From: Ruminococcus flavefaciens
Lineage (GTDB): Bacteria; Bacillota; Clostridia; Oscillospirales; Ruminococcaceae
Assembly: GCA_002371825.1 (NCBI GenBank)
Contig: DFHF01000047.1
Span: 1 to 28,045, forward strand
DNA length: 28,045 nucleotides
Reading direction: 5' to 3'
Shown: piece by piece, positions 14,412 to 21,288 of the stretch
Position numbering within the stretch: the stretch's first letter is position 1
How the letters are laid out: every line of letters starts with the position of its first letter
Notes under the pieces: generated by a model
The model's input: only the letters and a program-made list of their open reading frames with translations
What the model was told of the DNA's origin: nothing
Database searches by the model: none
Position numbers and translations under genes: made by a program

Positions 14412-15653
14412 CTAAAACAGCATTATCAGGAATTGCGATACCAATACCACTGATATGAGCGCTACAGGATATGTTGCAGCATATGCTGAGGCAACATCCT
14501 CTGTGCCGGCTGTGCTGATAAGTGTTCCCAGAGCCGGTGTAGATGTCATTCCGCCTGTAATAGAGCCCAGATTGTTCAGCAGGCTCAGCTTCAGCACATA
14601 CTTCGCAAACAGGAATCCGATTATCATTGGTACCAGTGTCATTATTATACCATAGATGAAGTATACTGCCTTGAAGTACTCGGCAAACTTTGCTCCGCCG
14701 GAGACACCTGCGCCAATAAGGAAGAACATAAGTCCCAGCTCACGGAATACCTTGAGCGTTGAATTCTTTGGCATTATACTGATCTTGCCTATGCGGCCGA
14801 AATGTCCGAAAATAAGTGAAGCGAGCAGGCATCCGCCTGTTGTTGAAAGTGAGAAATTCTTAAACTTTATGGAGCCGATAAAGATTCCGATAACTGCTGC
14901 AAGTGCAAAGGGCATAATGCCGAAATCATCCATTTCGATCAGCTTTTCTTCCTTGGCCTTCTTGTCGCTCTTTGTATCAGCTGTTCTGAGAAGCTGACGC
15001 TCCTTTGACATATCTGCACCAAGTATCTTCGGGATTATCTGTACAAAAAGCACCACTCCCAGAACTCCGAATATATATGCTATTCCGTATCCGACTGATA
15101 CTGCACTCTGATAATCCGGAGCAGCATCCTTTGCAGCTGAGAATCCGGGAGTACTTGTCAGTGCTCCGGAGAGGATACCTGTCATAAGAGCTGTGAACTC
15201 GCCGTTTCCAAGGTCTGTGAAATTGCGTCCGATAGCTATGCAGCCTGCGCAGGCAAGTCCGCCGCTGAAGATTATTATAACTGCAAGCACAACATAGGAT
15301 TTGAAGTTCTTCTTGAAATTGCCGAAGAAATTGGGGCCTGCTATGAATCCTACTGCTGTAACAAAGAGGATAAGTCCTATATTATCCACTATCTTCAGTG
15401 CTGAATCAACAAATGTTATCTTGTCAACAACAGCACCGGTGTCATCCTTGATGTTAGTAACAAGCTGTCCGGTAAGTTCGTCATGGAAAATGCATCCGAA
15501 AAGAAGTGCCACAAGGAATACTCCTGCAGTTCCAAGGGATATGCCCTTTATGGTTACTCTTCCGAGAATGTAACCAAGAGCAGCAATGCCCAGTACTGAA
15601 AACATAAGGAATGTGACGCTCTTTATAGTAAGTATACCGTCAAATAATTCCAT
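14412..15653 (-). CDS. AspT/YidE-family membrane carrier, possible succinate exporter
   Basis: A 413-residue polytopic protein with about ten membrane helices in two homologous halves. Each half carries the family signature: GALTSTPG (163-170) and GGMTSTPA (367-374), split by a charged cytoplasmic loop (215-240). This is the aspartate:alanine exchanger fold. Most family members have two TrkA-C (RCK) domains in the central loop and about 550 residues; here that loop is only about 25 residues, so the regulatory domains are missing. It is the last gene of the fumarase/fumarate-reductase operon, so C4-dicarboxylate transport, for example succinate export, is a reasonable guess. The RBS is weak and the gene lies behind a hairpin, suggesting lower expression. 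Confidence 0.8.
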   Translation of the reverse strand: MELFDGILTIKSVTFLMFSVLGIAALGYILGRVTIKGISLGTAGVFLVALLFGCIFHDELTGQLVTNIKDDTGAVVDKITFVDSALKIVDNIGLILFVTAVGFIAGPNFFGNFKKNFKSYVVLAVIIIFSGGLACAGCIAIGRNFTDLGNGEFTALMTGILSGALTSTPGFSAAKDAAPDYQSAVSVGYGIAYIFGVLGVVLFVQIIPKILGADMSKERQLLRTADTKSDKKAKEEKLIEMDDFGIMPFALAAVIGIFIGSIKFKNFSLSTTGGCLLASLIFGHFGRIGKISIMPKNSTLKVFRELGLMFFLIGAGVSGGAKFAEYFKAVYFIYGIIMTLVPMIIGFLFAKYVLKLSLLNNLGSITGGMTSTPALGTLISTAGTEDVASAYAATYPVALISVVLVSQFLIMLF

Positions 15654-15690
15654 TATCTATCACTCAATCTTTCTTTTTTATACGAGACAT

Positions 15691-15710
15691 CGGGACGCTT
15701 ATGCGTCCCG
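15691..15710 (-). terminator. Intercistronic hairpin between frdA and carrier gene
   Basis: CGGGACGC (15691-15698) pairs with GCGTCCCG (15703-15710), 4-nt loop, in the only sizeable gap (64 nt) of the operon. No T-run follows on the minus strand, so it is more likely an mRNA stabiliser or partial terminator than a full stop. Confidence 0.55.
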
Positions 15711-15717
15711 TAAGTCT

Positions 15718-17322
15718 TTATTTAGATTTTCTTGCGTAGTGCGGAAGGAGCATGGGTGAAACAGTCTCCCCTGCTACTCCGGCAGCAGAAAGCTCCTTGT
15801 TGAACTTCTCGATATGGTCGAGTGTAAGTCCGGTGGGCTCAGCAGTCTCCTTTGCCTTGGCAGCTGCATAGATTCCTGCGTTTCTGCCAAATACGATAAC
15901 GTCAAGCAGTGAGTTGCCCATGAGTCTGTTTCTGCCGTGGATTCCTCCGGCTACCTCTCCGGCTGCGTAGAGGTTCTCAACACCTGTTGCACAGTCGTCT
16001 GTAATGTCAAGTCCGCCGTTCTGGTAGTGAAGTGTAGGATAAACGAGGATAGGCTCCTTGCGGATGTCGATGCCGTACTTGCCGAACATTCTCATCATTG
16101 CAGGGATACGTTTCTCGATAGTTCCCTCGCCGTGGATAAGCTCTATCATAGGTGTATCCAGCCAGATTGCCTTTCCGAGGTTTGTCTCGATACCCTTGTC
16201 ACGGGCTGTACACTCACGGATTATAGATGCTGCTGTTACATCACGGGTCTCAAGAGGATGCATGAATACCTCACCGTCGATATTTACCAGCTTTGCTCCG
16301 AGAGAACGTACCTTCTCTGTTACAAGAGCTCCGAATATCTGCTCAGGATAGCCTGTACCTGTAGGGTGATACTGAAGTGTATCAGCATAGAGCAGCTTTG
16401 CGCCTACTCTGTAGCCCAGGATAAGTCCGTCAGCTGTTGCACCGTAGTGGTTGGATGTGGGGAAACCCTGATAGTGGAGACGTCCTGCACCGCCTGTTGC
16501 TATGATGACTGTCTTTGCCTTTGCCACCAGAAGCTCCTTTGTCTCCATGTTCATGAGGACTGCACCAGCTGCCTTGCCGTTTGCATCAAGGATTATCTCG
16601 ATAGCTGCTGTGAAGTCGATCACCGGGATGCCTCTGTTTATTACTTCGTCACGGAGAGTACGCATGATCTCAGCACCGGAATAATCCTTTGCTGCATGCA
16701 TACGCTTGCGGGAGGTACCGCCGCCGTGAGTAGTCACCATTGTTCCGTCCTCTTCCTTATCGAACTCTACACCCAGCTTGTTGAGCCACAGGATAGCCTC
16801 AGGAGCCTTTGTAACAAGCTTTGCTACAAGCTCAGGCTTTGCTGCGAAATGTCCGCCGCCGAAAGCGTCAAGGAAGTGTATTGCAGGAGAATCATTGGGC
16901 TTGTCAGCAGCCTGGATTCCGCCCTCTGCCATCATAGTGTTTGCGTCGCCTATACGGAGCTTTGTGACGATCATTGCCTTTACTCCGGCCTCGTCAGCCT
17001 CGATAGCTGCGGATGCACCTGCTCCGCCGCCGCCTATGATGAGCACATCTGTCTCATAGTCAGGCTTTGTGAGGTCTACATCTCCTGCGGAAATGCGGCT
17101 CTTGCCCTGTAAGAGCTCTGCAAGCTGTGTGGGGACCTTATCGCCCTTGTTTACACCTGCGGAGAGCACTGTGAACTCGTCCTGTTTATAGTCAGGGTGG
17201 AAATGTGCGAGAAGGTCATCCTTCTCCTCGGCAGTCATTCTTCTTGGCTCCATAGCAGCATTCTCAGCTCTGTGTGCTGCGACTACCTTTGCAAGCTCGT
17301 TGAGTTTTTCGATCTTATACAT
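15718..17322 (-). CDS. Soluble fumarate reductase flavoprotein subunit (TfrA/FrdA-like)
   Basis: A 534-residue flavoprotein predicted to reduce fumarate to succinate. The FAD-binding GGGGAGAS starts near 97. Family motifs are MMAEGG (130-135), THGGGTSRKR, YHPTG, TRDVTAASI, LHYQNGG and the C-terminal RLMGNSLLDVIVFGR. Where membrane FrdA/SdhA have S-H-T with covalent FAD on the His, this protein has A-N-T (Asn128), so FAD should be non-covalent, as in soluble fumarate reductases and L-aspartate oxidase. An extra N-terminal region of about 85 residues is not part of the standard flavoprotein. No membrane-anchor gene is nearby. RBS GGGGGAG; 12 nt after the Fe-S gene. L-aspartate oxidase is the main alternative, but context (fumC, Hdr, TfrB-like) favours fumarate reductase. 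Confidence 0.9.
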   Translation of the reverse strand: MYKIEKLNELAKVVAAHRAENAAMEPRRMTAEEKDDLLAHFHPDYKQDEFTVLSAGVNKGDKVPTQLAELLQGKSRISAGDVDLTKPDYETDVLIIGGGGAGASAAIEADEAGVKAMIVTKLRIGDANTMMAEGGIQAADKPNDSPAIHFLDAFGGGHFAAKPELVAKLVTKAPEAILWLNKLGVEFDKEEDGTMVTTHGGGTSRKRMHAAKDYSGAEIMRTLRDEVINRGIPVIDFTAAIEIILDANGKAAGAVLMNMETKELLVAKAKTVIIATGGAGRLHYQGFPTSNHYGATADGLILGYRVGAKLLYADTLQYHPTGTGYPEQIFGALVTEKVRSLGAKLVNIDGEVFMHPLETRDVTAASIIRECTARDKGIETNLGKAIWLDTPMIELIHGEGTIEKRIPAMMRMFGKYGIDIRKEPILVYPTLHYQNGGLDITDDCATGVENLYAAGEVAGGIHGRNRLMGNSLLDVIVFGRNAGIYAAAKAKETAEPTGLTLDHIEKFNKELSAAGVAGETVSPMLLPHYARKSK

Positions 17323-17334
17323 TTCTGCTCCCCC

Positions 17335-18018
17335 TTACTTCTCGATCTCTCTGTTGTTGTACATATCCTTCAGCTCCTGAACGTTATCAACAGCCTTTGA
17401 CATGAGCTCGGCTATCTTCTCATTGAAGATACCCTCGTTGACCTCGTTTACACGGTCTGAAAGGTGCTGACATTCCGGAGCGATGTACTTTCCGTTGAGT
17501 CTTCTTGCAAGCATTGCTACCTGAGGATGTGAGATGCCTGCGGGACAGCGTGAGGAACATACTCCGCACATTACGCAGTCAAAACTCTCCTCTGCACACT
17601 TGTCGTACTCGCCTCTCTGAGCGTATGCTATATACTGCATTACGTTCAGCTCCTGAGTGCAGGCCTTTGTACAGGCATTGCAGCCTACGCAGGCATATAT
17701 CTCAGGATAGAGCTGCATCATGACCTGCTGGTCGGGCTTTATCTCCTCTATGCTGTATACTCTCTTTTCAAGGGGGAAGAAGGGCAGAGTTGCCACATAC
17801 ATATTCTCCTGTACCTCTGTCTGGCAGGCAAGACATCCGTGGAGCTCTGATTCGCCCTTTATCCTGTAGATAGTAGCGCAGGCTCCGCAGAATCCGTTTC
17901 TGCATCCGCAGCCTCTTACCAGCTCATAGCCGGCATATTCCATTGCTGTCATTATAGTAAGTCCTGCCGGCACCTGATACTTCTTGCCAAACAGGTAAAC
18001 ATTTATCATATTTTCCAT
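17335..18018 (-). CDS. Fumarate reductase Fe-S subunit, TfrB-like, without CCG domains
   Basis: A 227-residue electron-transfer protein. The N-terminal plant-type [2Fe-2S] domain has Cys 37/39, 44, 47, 62/65 (GCGCRNGFCGAC). Two [4Fe-4S] motifs follow: CVGCNACTKAC (110-120) and CVMCGVCSSRCP (148-159). This is the layout of the first part of FrdB/TfrB. Methanogen thiol:fumarate reductase TfrB carries a C-terminal HdrB-like CCG part; here the protein ends after a helical tail, and an HdrB is encoded separately in the same operon. It presumably passes electrons to the flavoprotein encoded next. RBS AAGGAG precedes the ATG at 18018; an internal ATG at 18009 is possible. Confidence 0.88.
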   Translation of the reverse strand: MENMINVYLFGKKYQVPAGLTIMTAMEYAGYELVRGCGCRNGFCGACATIYRIKGESELHGCLACQTEVQENMYVATLPFFPLEKRVYSIEEIKPDQQVMMQLYPEIYACVGCNACTKACTQELNVMQYIAYAQRGEYDKCAEESFDCVMCGVCSSRCPAGISHPQVAMLARRLNGKYIAPECQHLSDRVNEVNEGIFNEKIAELMSKAVDNVQELKDMYNNREIEK

Positions 18019-18036
18019 AACCTTAGCTCCTTGTCA

Positions 18037-18867
18037 TCAATATTCATCCGGCAGCTCATCAAGCTGGTCGAAACGGAATACAGGACCGTCCTTGCAGACA
18101 TACTTGTTTCCGATGTTGCAGCGTCCGCATTTTCCTACGCCGCACTTCATACGGAGCTCCATGGTGGTGTATACCTGAGTCTCCTTGAAGCCCAGCTCCT
18201 TCAGACCTGCGAGTGTGAACTTTATCATTATCGGAGGTCCGCAGATAAGTACTGTCTTGTTTATGGAAGGGTCAAGCTCCTTGACATAGTTGGGAACAAA
18301 TCCTACATGACCGTCCCAGCCCTCCTGGGCATTGTCGATAGTGAGGTTGACCTCTATGCCCTCATCTGTCATCCACTCGTCGATTATCTCCTTGTAGTCA
18401 ACAAGGTCATCCTTTGAACGGGAACCGTATACTATCTGGACATCGCCGTAGTTGGCTCTGTTGTCACGGACATAGTTTATTACCGAACGTAGAGGAGCAA
18501 GTCCGATACCGCCGGCGATGAAGAGCAGGTCCTTGCCCTTGAGCTCTGTCTCTACCGGGAAAGCATTGCCGTAGGGGCCTCTTATGGTTATCATCTGGCC
18601 CACTTCCATTGCGTGGAGCCAGTCTGTGAGACATCCGCACTTCTTTATGCTGAATTCCATGAATTCCCTGTTTGTAGGTGAGGAGGTTATAGAGAACATA
18701 GCCTCGCCTACTCCGGGGATAGAGAGCATCGCACACTGTCCGGGCATATGCTCGAATACCTTTCCGCCCTCGGGAGCCTCAACACGGAAGGTCTTTACAT
18801 CGGGAGTATCTATACGGATATCCGTAACGACTCCCACATAGGGTATCAATGTATCGTTACTGTTCAT
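18037..18867 (-). CDS. flxA: FlxA-like FAD/NAD(P)H oxidoreductase subunit
   Basis: A 276-residue protein of the ferredoxin-NADP reductase fold, similar to AsrB, hydrogenase gamma subunits and FlxA. FAD-binding beta-barrel 1-108; NAD(P)H-binding AGGIGLAPLRS (118-128) and CGPP near 209; C-terminal four-Cys cluster motif Cys 242, 247, 250, 258. It is expected to oxidise NADH and feed the Flx/Hdr complex. GGAGGTAAAGTG directly precedes the ATG at 18867, which overlaps the upstream stop (TGATG); a 22-residue extension to 18933 would lie inside the previous gene and is rejected. The name follows operon order and domain match, not an alignment. Confidence 0.85.
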   Translation of the reverse strand: MNSNDTLIPYVGVVTDIRIDTPDVKTFRVEAPEGGKVFEHMPGQCAMLSIPGVGEAMFSITSSPTNREFMEFSIKKCGCLTDWLHAMEVGQMITIRGPYGNAFPVETELKGKDLLFIAGGIGLAPLRSVINYVRDNRANYGDVQIVYGSRSKDDLVDYKEIIDEWMTDEGIEVNLTIDNAQEGWDGHVGFVPNYVKELDPSINKTVLICGPPIMIKFTLAGLKELGFKETQVYTTMELRMKCGVGKCGRCNIGNKYVCKDGPVFRFDQLDELPDEY

Positions 18868-19886
18868 CACTTTACCTCCAATGCTTTCATTACCTTGACT
18901 ATGTTCATGGATATAGGACACTTGGAAAGGCATCTTCCGCAGCCTACGCAGCCGAATTCGCCGTTGTTATTTGCCGGGAAGTATACCAGCTTGTGCATGA
19001 ATCTCTGACGGAAGCGCTCAAGCTGAGTGAGTCGTGGATTTCCGTGTGCCATTTTTGTGAAGTCTGAGTACATACAGGAGTCCCAGCAGCGGAAACGTCT
19101 GATGCCGTCGCTGGTCTTGAAGTCCTTTATGTCATAGCACTGGCAGGTCGGACAAACGAATGTGCAGGTACCGCAGCCGAGACAGCTCTCGGAAAGCTCT
19201 CCCCACTTGTCGGAGTTGAAGTACTCGTTGAGCTTATCGCCGCCGAAGTTCTCTGTTGAGAGCTTAGCAAGGGGAAGTCTGCCCATTATTTCCTTTGTCT
19301 TTGCAACAGTCTTGTCAAGCTCTGCTGTATCGCCGTCCTCTAAGAGTGAGGAAACGGAATCAACAAATGCCTGACCCTTTTCTGTGTTTGCCTTGAAGTA
19401 GTAGTATGAGCCGTCGCTCCATACTGCACAGTCTCCCTCAGGAGCTGTGGGGTCTATGCCGAAGGCCTGGCAGAAGCAGGTCTCGGAAGGTCTTGTGCAG
19501 GCCATTGTCACTACAGTGCCGTGGTCACGGCGGTTCTTGTAGAAGCTGTCTACAGGTTCAACAAGGTAAACCTTGTCAAGTATCGTAAAGCTTCTTGCAT
19601 CACAGGCACGAACTCCGAAGATAACGAAGTCCTCGGACTCCTGACGGATGTCCTTTACCTCTATCTTCTTGCCCTCCATTTTGAATTCCACAAGGTTTTC
19701 GGTCTGGGGGAAGAAGAAGTCCTTTGCACTGCGGACTGTATTGAGCTTTTCGCTCAGCTTCATGCCGGCCTCATACTTCTTGTACTCAGCAGCTCCGTCA
19801 GCACGGTCTGCAGGGATGTAAAGAGCCTGCTTTTCGCTTATTGCAGCGAAAAGGCTGTCTATCTTGTCAATTGATATCCTCAGCAT
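18867..19886 (-). CDS. flxB: FlxB-like 4Fe-4S protein (AsrA/hydrogenase-beta type)
   Basis: A 339-residue protein of the AsrA / hydrogenase beta-subunit type. An N-terminal alpha/beta region includes GVRACDARSF (91-100) and a Cys pair near 137-139. Two [4Fe-4S] motifs follow at the C-terminal side: CLGCGTCTFVC (235-245) and CVGCGRCLSKCP (313-324), with extra Cys in between (CQC, CWDSC). It is expected to relay electrons between FlxA and FlxC/FlxD. Its start overlaps the stop of the preceding gene (TAATG) and its stop overlaps the flxA start, so the genes are tightly coupled. Confidence 0.82.
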   Translation of the reverse strand: MLRISIDKIDSLFAAISEKQALYIPADRADGAAEYKKYEAGMKLSEKLNTVRSAKDFFFPQTENLVEFKMEGKKIEVKDIRQESEDFVIFGVRACDARSFTILDKVYLVEPVDSFYKNRRDHGTVVTMACTRPSETCFCQAFGIDPTAPEGDCAVWSDGSYYYFKANTEKGQAFVDSVSSLLEDGDTAELDKTVAKTKEIMGRLPLAKLSTENFGGDKLNEYFNSDKWGELSESCLGCGTCTFVCPTCQCYDIKDFKTSDGIRRFRCWDSCMYSDFTKMAHGNPRLTQLERFRQRFMHKLVYFPANNNGEFGCVGCGRCLSKCPISMNIVKVMKALEVK

Positions 19887-20857
19887 TACTCAACTCCCCT
19901 TTCATGTACGATGCTTGCCTCGCAGTCATCGAATGTGTAGTTTGTAAGAGGAGCCTTTGATGTGGTGTCCTCGCCGGCCTGATATGCTCCGTAAAGCTCG
20001 TTTATGTCCTTGATGAACTTTCTGTTCAGAAGGTGCAGCGGGATGTTCTGTGGGCATACCCTTGAGCACTCTCCGCAGTCTGTACATCTTCCGGCAACAT
20101 GGAATGCACGGATGATGTGGAACATATTCTCCTCAAAGCTGTCTGATGCAGCCTTGTTCTCAACACCGGAGTTGGGGTTATCGAATACGCACTTTTCACA
20201 AGTGCAGGCAGGACAGACATTGCGGCAGGCATTGCAGCGGATACACTTTGAAAGCTGCTCCCTCCAGAAATCATATCTCTCCTGAGCTGTCATATTCTCC
20301 AGCTTTTCAACCATGTCGAAGCGGTTTGAGTCAAGAACATCTCCGTCCTCACCTATAAGCTCATCGTAGGTAACGTGCTTCTTGCTCTTGCATGAAGCGC
20401 ACTTGTCAAGGATAGCCTCGCTGAAGGGCATTGTCTCCTCGCCGTAGATGGTCTCTATTTTAAGTGTGTAGTTCTCGTTCCTGACGCTGAGTATACCGGT
20501 TATGCCCTTTGCCTTTATCTTCTCGATATCAAGCTTAGGACCGCCGGGAATACCGATAACGTAGATGTTATCCCTGTTCACACGGTGCTCCTTTGTGAGC
20601 TGATTAAGGCTGTAGGTATCGCAGGGCTTGAGGAATACAAGCACCTTTCCCTCTTTTGCGCTCTCCTTTACCAGATACTTTGAAACGTTGGCTGAGGTGA
20701 AGTCATCAAATACGAAATCTGACTCCAGCTCCTCTGCACTCTCAAATACCGCAGGGGTTATATCGTATGCAAATTCTCCCCTTTTCCAACCGATAACACG
20801 AGTAACTGTGCCGTCAGCAAGGAGCTGTTTTGCTCTGTTTATCATTGTTTCCTGCAT
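19886..20857 (-). CDS. flxC: FlxC-like 4Fe-4S protein
   Basis: A 323-residue protein with an N-terminal alpha/beta domain resembling FrhB/FdhB-type subunits (VLVFLKPCDTYSL, 72-84; ILDKCASCKSKKH, 149-161). A dicluster ferredoxin region follows: CIRCNACRNVC (205-215), an extra CTCEKC stretch, and CTDCGECSRVCP (258-269). It is expected to be an Fe-S relay inside the Flx module. The start at 20857 has GGAGG 7 nt upstream, inside the end of flxD, with a 16-nt overlap. The exact partner order within the complex is inferred from gene order. Confidence 0.8.
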   Translation of the reverse strand: MQETMINRAKQLLADGTVTRVIGWKRGEFAYDITPAVFESAEELESDFVFDDFTSANVSKYLVKESAKEGKVLVFLKPCDTYSLNQLTKEHRVNRDNIYVIGIPGGPKLDIEKIKAKGITGILSVRNENYTLKIETIYGEETMPFSEAILDKCASCKSKKHVTYDELIGEDGDVLDSNRFDMVEKLENMTAQERYDFWREQLSKCIRCNACRNVCPACTCEKCVFDNPNSGVENKAASDSFEENMFHIIRAFHVAGRCTDCGECSRVCPQNIPLHLLNRKFIKDINELYGAYQAGEDTTSKAPLTNYTFDDCEASIVHERGVE

Positions 20858-21288
20858 CTCAGATCCTCCAGTCTACGGTTAGGGCCGAGCTTCTTTACGG
20901 CCTCGGTGAATTCGTTCATTGTTGCTGCGAATTTTGCTCCCTCCGCAGCAGATACCCACTCTACTCTTGTACGGTCTCTCTCGATACCGAGGAAGTCCAG
21001 CATACTGAAGAGAAGTGTCATTCTTCTTCTGGTGAAGTAGTTACCGGAAGTGTAGTGGCAGTCTCCGGGGTGGCAGCCGCAGAGGATAACTCCGTCAGCC
21101 CCTCTCTGGAAGGCTCTCAGAATGAACATGGGGTTTACTCTGCATGAGCAGGGCACTCTGATTATCTTTACGTTTGTAGGGTAATTCAGTCTGTTTGTTC
21201 CGGAGAGGTCTGCTCCGGCATAGGAACACCAGTTGCAGCAGAAGGCAACTATCAGTGGTTCAAACTCTTTATTCTCATTTACTTGCAT
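20842..21288 (-). CDS. flxD: MvhD/FlxD-type [2Fe-2S] linker protein
   Basis: A 148-residue protein of the MvhD family, the subunit that docks an electron donor onto HdrA. The Cys pattern is complete: FCCNWCSYAGAD (Cys 17, 18, 21), CSC (47-49) and CGCHPGDCHY (70-79), followed by the RVEWVSAAEG region. In methanogens it links a hydrogenase to HdrABC; with FlxA-C beside it, the donor here is predicted to be NADH. It overlaps hdrA by 10 nt at its start, with GGAGG inside hdrA, and flxC at its end. Confidence 0.93.
   Translation of the reverse strand: MQVNENKEFEPLIVAFCCNWCSYAGADLSGTNRLNYPTNVKIIRVPCSCRVNPMFILRAFQRGADGVILCGCHPGDCHYTSGNYFTRRRMTLLFSMLDFLGIERDRTRVEWVSAAEGAKFAATMNEFTEAVKKLGPNRRLEDLRCRKQ

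Noticed and set aside
15937..17112. 391-codon plus-strand ORF opposite the fumarate reductase gene
   Set aside because: It mirrors a well-supported flavoprotein gene, has a Cys/Leu/Ser-rich composition typical of an antisense shadow, and has no RBS.
15718..17322. L-aspartate oxidase (nadB) as identity of the flavoprotein
   Set aside because: Non-covalent FAD would fit, but there are no nadA or nadC neighbours, and a TfrB-like Fe-S partner plus fumC in the same operon favour fumarate reductase.
18867..18933. 22-residue N-terminal extension of the FlxA-like protein
   Set aside because: A perfect GGAGG and a stop/start overlap support the ATG at 18867; the extension lies inside the preceding gene.
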